A stretch of DNA of 64,000 nucleotides from Myxococcales bacterium (lineage in GTDB: Bacteria; Myxococcota_A; Polyangia; Polyangiales; Polyangiaceae): the NCBI GenBank assembly GCA_004193285.1, contig SECP01000016.1, positions 62,001 to 126,000 on the forward strand, written 5' to 3'. Under the pieces are notes generated by a model. It was given only the letters and a program-made list of their open reading frames with translations. It was not told the DNA's origin and did no database searches. Shown one piece after another: positions 28,456 to 41,298 of the stretch (position 1 is the first letter of the stretch; every line of letters begins with the position of its first letter). A program made the position numbers and the translations under genes.

Positions 28456-29388
28456 TTGGTCCTCACTCAATTCGTCGAAACCCTCAATCTGCTCGGTGAC
28501 GAGAGCCGGATTCGGCTCTGTGCGCTGCTGCGCGGGCGGGAGCTGTGTGTGACGGATCTCGTGCGCATCACGGGAATCTCGCAATCACGGGTGTCTACCC
28601 ACCTCGGGCGATTGCGTGAGGCGGGCTTCGTGCGCGATCGGCGCCAGGGTCAGCAATCGTTTTACGGACTTTCGCTCGACGCTTTGCCCACGACCGCGCG
28701 CGCGGTGCTGGAGGAAGCAGCCGGCTCCAAGGATCCGACTCTCGAAGGCGACCAGCGCCGATTGAGTGAGCTCGAGACGGAGAGGCGTGGCGGCGGCTCG
28801 GACTTCAGCGAGGACATCGAGCGCTATTATTCGCCGGGGCGCACCTGGCAGTCGCTCGCGGTGGGCCTCGCCGGGCTGCTCGATCTCGGCGACGCGCTGG
28901 ACGTCGGCTCCGGGGACGGCGCTGCCGCCAGCTCCCTCGCCCCCTACTGCCGCACGCTGACGTGCATCGATAGCAGCGTGAAGATGATCGAAGCGGCGCG
29001 CGAGCGCTTGAACCGCTACGAGCACGTGAGCGCCCGCGTCGCGGACGTCCACGACTTGCCGTTCGAAGACAGCCGCTTCGACGCCGTGCTCATGTTCCAT
29101 ACCCTGACCTATGCGCAGGAGCCAGCCCTCGCCCTGGCCGAGTGCGCACGGGTGCTGCGGCCGAGCGGGCGGCTCGTGCTCCTTTGCTTGGACGAGCACC
29201 GCCAGCACGAGGTGACGGCTCCGTATGGCGAGCTTCACCCTGGGTTTTCGCCATCCGCCGTCCGTGAGCTCTTGTCGCGGGCAGGCCTTTCGGTGCGCAC
29301 TTCCGAGGTGGCGTGCCGCGAATCCCGTAAACCTCACCTCCAGGTCGTGCTCGCGGTCGCTACCAAGCCCGCGGCAACCGTCTCGTAA
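28456..29388 (+). CDS. sahR: ArsR-family regulator fused to SAM-dependent methyltransferase domain (SahR-like)
   Basis: 310 residues from TTG 28456, with AGCAGGA just upstream. The N-terminal winged helix (residues 1-90: LLGDESRIRLCALLRGRELC, ISQSRVSTHLGRLREAGFV) is of ArsR type without metal-binding Cys pairs. The C-terminal class I methyltransferase has motif I LDVGSGDGAAASSLAP, then DVHDLPFEDSRFDAVLMFHTL and ECARVLRPSGRLVLL. ArsR-methyltransferase fusions of this kind (SahR) sense S-adenosylhomocysteine and control methionine-cycle genes in proteobacteria. metH starts 21 bp downstream, strongly supporting that role. The name is a family-level assignment. Confidence 0.85.
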   Translation: MVLTQFVETLNLLGDESRIRLCALLRGRELCVTDLVRITGISQSRVSTHLGRLREAGFVRDRRQGQQSFYGLSLDALPTTARAVLEEAAGSKDPTLEGDQRRLSELETERRGGGSDFSEDIERYYSPGRTWQSLAVGLAGLLDLGDALDVGSGDGAAASSLAPYCRTLTCIDSSVKMIEAARERLNRYEHVSARVADVHDLPFEDSRFDAVLMFHTLTYAQEPALALAECARVLRPSGRLVLLCLDEHRQHEVTAPYGELHPGFSPSAVRELLSRAGLSVRTSEVACRESRKPHLQVVLAVATKPAATVS

Positions 29389-29409
29389 CCCCCATCGAAT
29401 CGACTAGTC

Positions 29410-33222
<3,813 letters not shown>

Positions 33223-33232
33223 CCGGCGACCG

Positions 33233-33958
33233 TTAACGAGCGAGCAGCGGCGTCTTCGTGTAGTGGTACGTCAGCTGCTCGTCCTCGTAGCGGGAGGCGC
33301 GGCCCACCGGGCACGCGTCACGGATGGCGATCCAGTCCGCCGCGTGCTCGGCGATCGAGTCTTCCGACAGCGGCGTTGGGGTCAGCTCCAGTGCGCGACG
33401 CAGCGCGGGCATGCACGGCGCGCTGCAGCCGCGGCACGGTGAGACGAGCTGCGCCAAGGACGGCGGAGGCCCCTCCACGTCCACCAGGACCACGGCTCGG
33501 AGCGCGAGCCACGGACCATGCACCGGGTGCACCGCGAGGTGGCTAGGCGACAGGGCCGCGAAGTCGATGGCCTCGGCCAGTCGTTGGATAGGGAAGGGCT
33601 TCGGCGCGGTAGCGTGAGCAAATACCAGCTGAAAAGGCCGGCCGAGCGTGGCCGACCCGAGCTGGCGCAGCCGTGCGGCGACGTAGCTGTCCAGCGGGTT
33701 TGCGTCCGTACGCAGAGCGGGTTCCGCTTCGAAGGCCCGCTTGAACACCGGCCAGAGCCGCTTCGTGTTGCCAACCAGAATGCCGAGCGCGTCGGGCCGG
33801 CCGAAGTCGAAGAGCCGCTCGTTGCCGAATGCCTGCAGGTTGTACTTGCGGACGTTGAAAGGCGAGGTGAGGTCCAGCCCCGCTTCCGCGCAGGCGCCGG
33901 AGAACCGCTCCGCCAGCTCTTGCCACTCGGGACGAGTCAAGGCACGAGCATACCTCAC
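33233..33958 (-). CDS. MMACHC (CblC)-like cobalamin-processing protein with CxxCxxxC motif
   Basis: 241 residues from GTG 33958, which overlaps the cheR stop (GTGA). The layout follows human MMACHC: an opening amphipathic region (AEAGLDLTSPFNVRKYN), PDALGILVGNTKRLWPVFKRAF, then NPLDSYVAARLRQL (compare DPVDQCVAYHL). The most similar stretch is SHLAVHPVHGPWLALRAVVL followed by VDVEGPPP (compare CIHPRFGGWFAIRGVVL). The end ASRYEDEQLTYHYTKTP resembles ERYSEEQKAYFSTP. MMACHC strips the upper axial ligand from cobalamins using glutathione. A Cys175-x2-Cys178-x3-Cys182 motif (PCRGCSAPC) is an addition reminiscent of QueG-type Fe-S proteins. Convergent MetH, a B12 enzyme, supports a cobalamin role. 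An epoxyqueuosine-reductase-related protein is the main alternative. Confidence 0.65.
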   Translation of the reverse strand: MRYARALTRPEWQELAERFSGACAEAGLDLTSPFNVRKYNLQAFGNERLFDFGRPDALGILVGNTKRLWPVFKRAFEAEPALRTDANPLDSYVAARLRQLGSATLGRPFQLVFAHATAPKPFPIQRLAEAIDFAALSPSHLAVHPVHGPWLALRAVVLVDVEGPPPSLAQLVSPCRGCSAPCMPALRRALELTPTPLSEDSIAEHAADWIAIRDACPVGRASRYEDEQLTYHYTKTPLLAR

Positions 33959-35274
33959 GCCGCGCTGCCAGCACGCTTGCGCGCCAGATCCAGCAAGTCG
34001 TCGTGCCAGGCGCTGTGGCGTCGCGGCAGGCTCGGACCCGCGCCGCGTGCCGCGACCCGCACCACGTGCCGGTACTCGCGCTGCGCTTCCTCCAGCTGGC
34101 CGAGGCCTTCGTGGCACACGGCGAGATAGAAGGCGGCTGGCCAGAGCGCTGCGTCCAAGAAGACGGCCGCGCGCAGCTCGTGCAGCGCGGCCTCGAGGGC
34201 GCCGTTCAAATAGAGCGCGATTCCCAAGTACATGTGAGGCTCGGCCCGGGTCGGGTCTAGTTCGGCAGCAAGCTCGTACTCGATGATGGCCTCGGGGAGC
34301 TCCGAGCGGTCCAGGTGATCGTGGCCGCGAGTCAGCAAAGAATCCACCCCTGGTGACGGGGAAGGTGCGGCGGCGGGGGGGCGGTGCTCGGCTATGTCGA
34401 CGGCAGACCTCGGTAGAGCCGGCAGGGGCGCTTCCCAAGCCCGGCCCGGTGCGCGCGCAACCAGGCTGCTAGCCGCGGGCGGCACCGCCCGCATCTTGGC
34501 AGAGCCCGCGACGCGTCGCAGCGCGAGCCGGCCTGCGACGTACGTCGCCTCCAGCTGCTGAGGTACCTCGAAGACCACCTCGCTGGCTCCCAGCAGCAGG
34601 TACCCGCCCGGCGCCAGAGCTTCCGCCAAGCGCTCCACCACGCCGCGCGCGCGTTCGCGCGACAGGTAAATGAGCACATTGCGACACAAGACGAGATCCC
34701 AGTCGCCGGGCAGCACCGGCTCGAGCAGGTTGTGTCGCTCGAAGCGCACGTGGCGCTTCAGCCGGGGCGCGATGTTGAAGGTGCTCCGCTCGCCACGCTC
34801 GAAGTAGCGCTCCACGTCGATGATGTCGCGCACGGACCAGCTCCCGTAGACTCCCGCGGCGGCGCGGCGCAGGGCCGCGGAGTTGATGTCGCTGCCGAGC
34901 ACCTCCACGGCTCGGCTCGCTTGCTCCGCCAGCATCGCGATGGAGTAAGGGTCTTCGCCCGTCGCGCAGCCCGGCACCCACACTCGCAGCGGCGGCCCCG
35001 CCGGCTCGCGTCGCTCGAGGAGGGAGCTCACGATGGACAGCTGGCCGGGGTCACGCATGAACCAGGTATGCGTGACCGTGATCGCGTTGAGCAGGACCTC
35101 GAGCTCCCCGCTTTGGGCGGAGAGCCGCGGTAGGTAGTCTTCCAGGCTCACGAGCTTCAGCTCGTTCAGCCTTCGGGCCAAGAATGCATCCACGCTCGCG
35201 TCGATGCCGCCGCGGGTGACTTCGATGCCGGTTTGGCTCTCCAGGAGTCGATCGAGCGCGAGGCGGGCGTTCAT
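33955..35274 (-). CDS. cheR: CheR-type chemoreceptor methyltransferase with TPR tail
   Basis: 439 residues from ATG 35274, overlapping the cheB stop (ATGA); the open frame extends upstream into cheB. The CheR domain (residues 1 to about 275) has VTHTWFMRDPGQL, VWVPGCATGEDPYSIAML (SAM motif), LGSDINSAALRRA, FERHNLLEP, WDLVLCRNVLIYL and GGYLLLGASE. After a Pro-rich linker come two to three TPR-like repeats (SELPEAIIEYELAAELDPTR, AEPHMYLGIALYLNGALEAA). It methylates glutamates in the receptor of this operon. The TPR tail is typical of CheRs in alternative chemosensory systems. Confidence 0.95.
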   Translation of the reverse strand: MNARLALDRLLESQTGIEVTRGGIDASVDAFLARRLNELKLVSLEDYLPRLSAQSGELEVLLNAITVTHTWFMRDPGQLSIVSSLLERREPAGPPLRVWVPGCATGEDPYSIAMLAEQASRAVEVLGSDINSAALRRAAAGVYGSWSVRDIIDVERYFERGERSTFNIAPRLKRHVRFERHNLLEPVLPGDWDLVLCRNVLIYLSRERARGVVERLAEALAPGGYLLLGASEVVFEVPQQLEATYVAGRLALRRVAGSAKMRAVPPAASSLVARAPGRAWEAPLPALPRSAVDIAEHRPPAAAPSPSPGVDSLLTRGHDHLDRSELPEAIIEYELAAELDPTRAEPHMYLGIALYLNGALEAALHELRAAVFLDAALWPAAFYLAVCHEGLGQLEEAQREYRHVVRVAARGAGPSLPRRHSAWHDDLLDLARKRAGSAA

Positions 35275-36344
35275 GATCCTCGGGGTAGCAACGAAGGTTG
35301 CAGGGCGACCCAAGCGGTGACCTCGCGCGCCAGGCTCGTTGGATCCAGGGCGGCGATCGACGCGCCCGCTTCGATCGCAGCTTTGGGCATGCCGTAAACC
35401 GCGCAGCTCGCCTCGTCTTGCGACAGCGTGAGCGCTCCGCGCGCCTTCATCTTCAGCATGCCGGAAACCCCATCTTTACCCATCCCCGACAAGATCACCC
35501 CGCACGACCGCGCTCCGAGGCGAGCCGCGAGCGACTCGTACATGACGGTCGCGGAGGCGCGGTGCCCTTCCACCGCCGGGCTGCGATCCGGGCCGAGCTG
35601 CTTGTCGCTGAGCGCGACCAGGTGCTCGTCGTCGTTGGGTAAGTAAACGCGCCCGGGCTCGAGGCGGGTGAGCTGCTTGACGATGCACACCCGCAGCGGG
35701 ATGCGGCTCTGCAGAAACTCCGCGAAGGCCGCGGTGAAGCCGCTCGGCAGGTGTTGCACCACCGTGACGGCAGCGCCGAAGTCAGCCGGCCAAGCCGACA
35801 GCAGGTTGACGAGCGCTTTGGGACCGCCTGCGGAGGCGGCCACGCCCACGACGAGCGGGCTATTCGAGCCATCCACGGGTCGTGGCGGTACCGGCGTGGG
35901 CAAGCCGGGCGCGCCGTCGCGCCGGGACAGCTTACCGGCAACGTGCCTCACGACGCGTACGCGCGAAAGCTCCCGTACCATCGCCCGCAGCTTGGCCTCT
36001 GCCTTCGCGTCGCCGTGACGCGGCTTTTCGGCGAGATCCAGCGCGCCGCGCCTGATCGCTTCGAACACCGCTTGGCGACGGACGCCTTCCGGCTGCCCGG
36101 TGACGATCAAGATGGGCAGCGGGTGGTGCGCCATCACGCGCTCGATCGTCTCCTGCCCGCCCGTACCGGGCATCTGCAAATCCACGAGCAAGATTTGCGG
36201 CGATGCCTCGTCGATCAGCCGCAACACCTGGTCGCCGTTGCTCGCCTCCGCAACCACGTCAATCTGGTCGTCGAGCTCGAGGATGTCGCGCAGCTGCGCA
36301 CGACAGATCGCGGAATCGTCCAGGAGCAGGACTCGGATTGCCAT
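35271..36344 (-). CDS. cheB: CheB protein-glutamate methylesterase
   Basis: 357 residues from ATG 36344; its start overlaps the cheA stop by one base (TAATG). The receiver domain has acidic residues in LLLDDSA and phosphoacceptor Asp55 in LLVDLQMPG. The C-terminal methylesterase carries the catalytic triad: Ser in VAASAGGPKAL, His in VVQHLPSGFTAAFAEFL, Asp in SGMGKDGVSGM. It removes methyl groups from the receptor and balances CheR. Confidence 0.97.
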   Translation of the reverse strand: MAIRVLLLDDSAICRAQLRDILELDDQIDVVAEASNGDQVLRLIDEASPQILLVDLQMPGTGGQETIERVMAHHPLPILIVTGQPEGVRRQAVFEAIRRGALDLAEKPRHGDAKAEAKLRAMVRELSRVRVVRHVAGKLSRRDGAPGLPTPVPPRPVDGSNSPLVVGVAASAGGPKALVNLLSAWPADFGAAVTVVQHLPSGFTAAFAEFLQSRIPLRVCIVKQLTRLEPGRVYLPNDDEHLVALSDKQLGPDRSPAVEGHRASATVMYESLAARLGARSCGVILSGMGKDGVSGMLKMKARGALTLSQDEASCAVYGMPKAAIEAGASIAALDPTSLAREVTAWVALQPSLLPRGS

Positions 36345-38344
36345 TAGCCGCGCACGTTGACGAAGCGCCGCACCACGTCCAGCAAGCTTTCACTATGGAA
36401 CTCGGTTTTGACGAGGTAGGCGTTGGCACCCAAACGCGTGGCGCGCTTTCGGTCCTCGACCGAGCCCCGCGTGCTCAGCATGACCACGGGCAGACGCTGC
36501 GTACGTTTCCGTACCTCCGCCAGCAGGTCGAAGCCGTTCATTCGAGGCATCTCCACGTCACTTACGACCAAATCGGGCTCGCTCTGAAGGATACTTTCGA
36601 GGGCGCTGGCGCCGTCCACCGCTTGTTCGACGAGGAGGCCAGCTCCCGTCAAGATTTCCGAGACGAGCTCACGCACGACCGGCGAGTCATCCGCGACCAG
36701 CACTCGTTGGCGGCGACGCTCTTGCTCGACCGAGCCCGGCACGACTTGCCCGGCCCGTGCCCGCAGCGCCCGGCTCACGTAGTCGAGCTCCGGCAGCAGC
36801 ACGATGCGGCCGTCCTCGAGCACCGCGCTGGCACCGATGCCGGTTTGGTGCAGCAGCTTTTCGGCTGGCCGCCGGATGAGCTCGCGCTCACCGACGATCC
36901 GGCCCACGCTCGCTGCGAATTTTCTTCCGGAGAGCTCCAGGACGAGGACGACGTCGTCTTCACCGGACTGCGGAAGGCTGAGCGCCTCGCACAGCGCGCG
37001 GAACGGCAGGAGCTCGCCGTTGTGCCGCACGACGCTGTCTTGTCCGGGCTGCGGTATCGAGCGCGGGCTCAACACCGCGCGCACCACGCGCGCCGGAAAG
37101 CCGTACGGGGCGCCCCCAAGCTCGACGACGAGCAGCTTTTCTTTCGTGATGGCGAACGGCACGCCGAGCGAAAACCGAGTGCCGAGCCCGGGGTGGCTCT
37201 CGACGGCGACGTGCCCGCCGAGTGATTCCACCCGCCGCCTCACGACGTCTAGCCCCACGCCGCGGCCCGAGGTGCGAGAGGCGACGCTACGAGTCGAAAA
37301 GCCGTGCTCGAAGAGCAGGTCCGTGACCTGGGCGTCGCTCAGCTCGCGCGCCACCTCCACACTGACCACTCCGCGCTCCACCGCGGCCTCTCGGACCTGC
37401 TTCGGGTCGATGCCGCGGCCGTCGTCTTCCACGCGCAGCAGCACGTTCGGACCTACTGATTCCGCGCTGAGCCGTAGGCGAGCCACCGGCGCCTTGTCGC
37501 CCCGCGCCTCCGGTTCCTCGACGCCGTGGTCGATCGCATTTTGGACCAAGTGTAGGAGTGACTCCCAGAGCTGGTCCGCTACGTCCCGCTCCAGCTGCAC
37601 GCCGCCGGCGAGCGCTTGAACCTCGACCAGCTTGTTTTGGCGCTCGGCGGCGATTCGTGCGTGTCGGGCCAGCTCCTCCAGCAGCGGGTCGATAGGCACC
37701 AGTCGCAGCGTCCACGCCGTCGAGGTGGCTTCATCCAGCAGGGAGCGGCAGCGCGCGAACGCGTCCGTCAGCTTCGCGGTGCGCGCCCGGTCGGCCTGGC
37801 GATCCACCACCGTCTCCGCGCTCGTTTCCAGCTGGCCGAAAGCGGCCGTGAGCTCCGCGACGCGCTCGCACAGCAAATCGATGAGCCCTGCGTCGACCTG
37901 CATGAAGCGGTCATTCGCCTTCTTGCGACGCTCGGGAGCTGGCGCGGGGTCTGGCGGGGCCGACGCCGGCTCGGCCGGGGCCACGTCCACCGGCGGCAGT
38001 GACGAGAAGGGACGCTCCCCCTGCAAGCTGCTGAGCGCGACCTGTAAGACTCGACTCTCACCCGTAGTCAGCGCGGTGAGCATGGCGTCGAAGGCGCCCA
38101 GAGCCAGAAAGAAGCGCTGGGAGGAGCCGAGCTCGGTCTCTAGGGCGTGGGCGAGCTCCGAGATTTCGGCCAGGCCGAGCATGCGAGACTCACCCTTGAG
38201 GGTATGGAGCTCGCCGAGCGCCAGCTCGAGGCGCTCTGGATCGCTGGTGCTTTGGAACTCCGTGACGAGGCGCTGCGTGGCACGGACTCGCTCCACGAGA
38301 CCGGCGCGGAACCGCGCGAGGAGGGCCTCGCGCGGGTGGGTCAT
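36344..38344 (-). CDS. cheA: Hybrid CheA histidine kinase with C-terminal receiver domain
   Basis: 666 residues. Hpt domain with His47 in ELHTLKGESRML. There is no P2 CheY-docking domain; a Pro/Ala-rich linker follows. Dimerisation/ATPase region: LVQNAIDHGVEEPE (N box), VEDDGRGIDP, TSGRGVGLDVVRRRVE. CheW-like P5: LLVVELGGAPYGFPARVV. C-terminal receiver from about 545: VLVADDSPVVRELVSEIL, Asp in LVVSDVEMPRMNGFDLL, Lys in AYLVKTEF. Such CheA-REC hybrids, like FrzE, often serve non-flagellar systems such as gliding or development. ATG 38344 overlaps the mcp stop. Confidence 0.96.
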   Translation of the reverse strand: MTHPREALLARFRAGLVERVRATQRLVTEFQSTSDPERLELALGELHTLKGESRMLGLAEISELAHALETELGSSQRFFLALGAFDAMLTALTTGESRVLQVALSSLQGERPFSSLPPVDVAPAEPASAPPDPAPAPERRKKANDRFMQVDAGLIDLLCERVAELTAAFGQLETSAETVVDRQADRARTAKLTDAFARCRSLLDEATSTAWTLRLVPIDPLLEELARHARIAAERQNKLVEVQALAGGVQLERDVADQLWESLLHLVQNAIDHGVEEPEARGDKAPVARLRLSAESVGPNVLLRVEDDGRGIDPKQVREAAVERGVVSVEVARELSDAQVTDLLFEHGFSTRSVASRTSGRGVGLDVVRRRVESLGGHVAVESHPGLGTRFSLGVPFAITKEKLLVVELGGAPYGFPARVVRAVLSPRSIPQPGQDSVVRHNGELLPFRALCEALSLPQSGEDDVVLVLELSGRKFAASVGRIVGERELIRRPAEKLLHQTGIGASAVLEDGRIVLLPELDYVSRALRARAGQVVPGSVEQERRRQRVLVADDSPVVRELVSEILTGAGLLVEQAVDGASALESILQSEPDLVVSDVEMPRMNGFDLLAEVRKRTQRLPVVMLSTRGSVEDRKRATRLGANAYLVKTEFHSESLLDVVRRFVNVRG

Positions 38345-40392
38345 GGAGCCTCCTGGGTCAACTCGAAGCGTTTGACGAGCGCAGAGAGCTTGTCCGCCTG
38401 CGTCTTGAGGCTCTGCGCAGACGTCCGCGTCTGGGAAGTCGCGCTCACCGCCTGCGAAACCACGTCCGCGATGCCCTTGATGCTCTGCGAAACCTGCTCG
38501 GTGCCGCTGCGCTGCTGCTGAGTCACGAAAGTGATCTGGCGCGCGGCGTCGGTGGTGCCCTCGGCCAGCTTCTTGCTCTCTTCAGTCGCCATGACGGTGG
38601 AGGAGCCCGAGTCGCGGATGTCCGAAACGAGCTTCTTGACGTCGGAGACGGAGGCCGTGACGCGCTCGGCCAGGCGACGCATCTCACTCGCTACGAGCGC
38701 AAAGCCTCGTCCCCCTTCACCGGCGTGGCTCGCCTCCAAGGAGCCGTTGAGGGCCAAGAGGTCGCTGCGGTCCGCGATGTCCCGGATGACCTCGAGGATC
38801 TCGCCGATGCGGTTGGCGTGCCCGGTGAGCTCGCCGATCCGGCGCACCATGTCGTCCGTGTTGTGCAGCGTCCGCTCGGCGTTGCCGAGCACGCCCTGCA
38901 CCGCGTCCGACACGTGCGCGGCGGACTCCGAAAGCGAATCCATGGTGCGGCTGATCTCCACCATCGCGCTGGACTGCGACGCGGCGGCGGCCTCTTGCTC
39001 TTGCGAAGCGGCGAAGATCTCCGCGGCCGCGCTCGCCAGATCCACGGAGGTTTCGCGGATTTGCGTCACCATGCCGCGCAAGCTCTCCAGCATGCCGCGG
39101 AACGAATCCGGCAGCTCGCCCGTCCCCTCGACCACCGCGCGCAGGTCGCCCTTGGCGATGGCGTGGGCGGCGACGCTCACGTCCCGCATGAGGTCCAGCA
39201 CGTCGTTCACCTTGTCGGTGAGCACGCCAATCTCGTCGTTGGTCGAAACGGCCACCGTGCCGATCTCCTTCAAGTCGCCCTGCTCGACGATGCGGCGCGA
39301 GATCGCCGTCAGCTTGCCGATGGGTCGGGAGACCGCGCGGCCCAGCGCGTAAGCGCACACGGGCGCCCAGACGCAGACCAAGATCGTGAACACCAGGGAG
39401 CTCCACACGAAGCTCGAGGAGGCGGAGACGGGCGCGGTATGCACGACGACCGCGATGCGCTGCGGATCCACGCGATGAAACGCGACGACGTAGGGGAGGT
39501 CGATACGAGCGCGCGCGGCCGCGCCGACGCGCACCGACTGCGCTTGCAGCCAGCGGCCGAGGCTGGGCTCGGCGGCGAGCGCGCGGGTAGCGGCCTCGGC
39601 GCCCTCCGCGCGCCCCGAGCTCAAGATAGCACCCTGAATCCCGCGTTTTTCGAAGCTCTCCAGGAGCGGCACGACGCTTTCGGTCGGTGATAGCTGCGCC
39701 GCCGCCAGCGCGAGCTCACTGCTGAGGAGCTCCGCGCGGACGACTCGCTCGACGTGGCTGCTCTCCACCTGCTTCATGTAGCCGAGAGAGACCATCCAAA
39801 GCATGGGCCCGAGGCCCAACGACATCGCGATTACGGCGATCCGCAGCTGCAGCGAGCTGGGGCTGCGATCCAGCGAATAGCCGCCGGCCCGGGCCAGCGC
39901 CGAGCACTCGCTGGCCGCGTCCGAGATCAGGGTAGAAGCGAGCGGGTAAGCGAACGCGAATCCGCCGAAGAACACGGCGAGGCACAGGATGGCGATGGCA
40001 TTGTCGGCTTGAGGCGGCAGTGGCGCGCGCTCCGGTCCGTAGCCCTTCACGATCAGAAATGCGGCGCCGTAGGTCACGATCCAGGTGACGCCGTAGAAAA
40101 TGGCGAAGCGAATCGGCAAGGCTTGGAGGCACCGGTCCGCCTGCTGCACGAGCTCCGCGGTGCGCCCTTTCTTCGAAGTGCGGTCGAAGCGTTCCCAAGG
40201 GGAGAGCCGGTAGCCGAGGTACACGGCCCACGCCGCGACTTTGAGCACGGTGAGGCCGGCGAGCAAGATCATCGTGTCCGCCGAGTCGACGCTACCCAGC
40301 AGCAACGTGAACGCCAGAATGACGAAGGGCGCGAACAACAGGTCCAGAACCGCGTAGGTCAAAACGGCTCTCAGAGTCAGGGTCTTCAACAT
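38341..40392 (-). CDS. Methyl-accepting chemotaxis protein with multi-helix N-terminal membrane domain
   Basis: 683 residues. Five hydrophobic helices in the first about 215 residues (for example LDLLFAPFVILAFTLLLG, FAIFYGVTWIVTYGAAFLI) precede a short extracytoplasmic stretch and a sixth helix near 335-355. A HAMP domain follows (GRAVSRPIGKLTAISRRIVE), then the signalling domain with the hairpin tip DIADRSDLLALNGSLEASHAGEGGRGFALVASEMRRLAE. The receptor tip is close to the canonical EI..QTNLLALNAAIEAA form but with DLLALNGSLEAS. The large membrane domain instead of a periplasmic sensor suggests it senses membrane or cytoplasmic cues. Its start overlaps the CheW-like gene by 7 bp. Confidence 0.95.
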   Translation of the reverse strand: MLKTLTLRAVLTYAVLDLLFAPFVILAFTLLLGSVDSADTMILLAGLTVLKVAAWAVYLGYRLSPWERFDRTSKKGRTAELVQQADRCLQALPIRFAIFYGVTWIVTYGAAFLIVKGYGPERAPLPPQADNAIAILCLAVFFGGFAFAYPLASTLISDAASECSALARAGGYSLDRSPSSLQLRIAVIAMSLGLGPMLWMVSLGYMKQVESSHVERVVRAELLSSELALAAAQLSPTESVVPLLESFEKRGIQGAILSSGRAEGAEAATRALAAEPSLGRWLQAQSVRVGAAARARIDLPYVVAFHRVDPQRIAVVVHTAPVSASSSFVWSSLVFTILVCVWAPVCAYALGRAVSRPIGKLTAISRRIVEQGDLKEIGTVAVSTNDEIGVLTDKVNDVLDLMRDVSVAAHAIAKGDLRAVVEGTGELPDSFRGMLESLRGMVTQIRETSVDLASAAAEIFAASQEQEAAAASQSSAMVEISRTMDSLSESAAHVSDAVQGVLGNAERTLHNTDDMVRRIGELTGHANRIGEILEVIRDIADRSDLLALNGSLEASHAGEGGRGFALVASEMRRLAERVTASVSDVKKLVSDIRDSGSSTVMATEESKKLAEGTTDAARQITFVTQQQRSGTEQVSQSIKGIADVVSQAVSATSQTRTSAQSLKTQADKLSALVKRFELTQEAP

Positions 40393-40841
40393 GAGCTTCC
40401 TCGAACGGCGTCCGTATCGGTGGGGGGCGAGTCCTCAGTGGTCCCTCGCGACGCTCTCAGCAGGCGTTCCGGGGAGACGACGAATAAGGCGAGTTTGCCG
40501 GCCATCAACGCGACGTGACTCACCAGGGGAGCCGACGCGGTGAGCTCGGGCGGGAGCGGTAGCAGCTCGTGGGAGGCGGCGTGAGTGAGCGCGATTTCGC
40601 CGCGCACCAGGACCCGCGCCTGCTCACCGCCGGCGCGTAGCAGCAAGACGCGGCGGAGCTCGCCGCCGGAGCCCCCGACCAAACCGAGCAGAGCGAGCGC
40701 GTCCGGAGCGTCGCTCGTGGCACCGGCCGCGAGGCGCTCCACGCTCGTGACGGCCAGGCTAGGAATTGCCCATGCGGCCGCGCCGCTGTGCACGGTGAGG
40801 AGCGCCGTCGTCCCCACCCACGGCTCAGGCGGGGCTGACAT
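40386..40841 (-). CDS. Divergent CheW-like protein
   Basis: 151 residues. The sequence is weakly CheW-like: LLTVHSGAAAWAIPSLAVTSVER matches the opening strand pattern of CheW, and SAPLVSHVALMAGKLALFVVSPERLL its end. Typical GxxxxRG landmarks are missing. Position between cheW and mcp, with overlaps on both sides, supports a scaffold or adaptor role. It might bind CheA or compete with the canonical CheW encoded next to it. Confidence 0.7.
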   Translation of the reverse strand: MSAPPEPWVGTTALLTVHSGAAAWAIPSLAVTSVERLAAGATSDAPDALALLGLVGGSGGELRRVLLLRAGGEQARVLVRGEIALTHAASHELLPLPPELTASAPLVSHVALMAGKLALFVVSPERLLRASRGTTEDSPPTDTDAVRGSSC

Positions 40842-41298
40842 GCGGGCTCATTGCTTCTCGGCCGAGCTCCGGCGAGGCGCCGCCGAGGATTTCGGCCACG
40901 AAGCGCGGCAGGTCGATCACGGCCAAAACCCGCTCGAACAGCTCCGCCTCTGCGGCCGCGTACGGCAGCGGGGTGATGCTCACCGGCTTGAGGTCGGAAG
41001 GGGAGAAGGCATGTACTTCACGCGCGGCGTCGACCGGAACCGCCACGATGCTGTCGGCGACGGCCGCGATCAGCGTTCGCGCGCGCTGCTCGCCTGGCCC
41101 CAGCCGCTCCGAGCCGAATGGCGCCGCTAGATCCACCACCGGTATGGCGCGCCCACGCCACGCAATGACGCCGGGCATCTCCGCGCGGGCGCCCGGGATC
41201 GGCAGCCAAGCTTCGGCGCCCAAGATCTCTCGGATGTTCTCGGCGTCGAGCAGCACCCAAGATTGTGCGATTCTCGCGGGCACGAACGCTCGCATCAT
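40825..41298 (-). CDS. cheW: CheW chemotaxis coupling protein
   Basis: 157 residues from ATG 41298, first gene of the operon. CheW landmarks: FVPARIAQSWVLLDAENIREIL, WLPIPGARAEMPGVIAWRGRAIPVVDL (the conserved PxxxxGVxxxRGxxxPVxDL stretch) and the end LFERVLAVIDLPRFV. It bridges the receptor to CheA. It overlaps the next gene by 17 bp. The operon reads cheW, cheW-like, mcp, cheA, cheB, cheR, then the MMACHC-like gene. Confidence 0.93.
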   Translation of the reverse strand: MMRAFVPARIAQSWVLLDAENIREILGAEAWLPIPGARAEMPGVIAWRGRAIPVVDLAAPFGSERLGPGEQRARTLIAAVADSIVAVPVDAAREVHAFSPSDLKPVSITPLPYAAAEAELFERVLAVIDLPRFVAEILGGASPELGREAMSPHVSPA

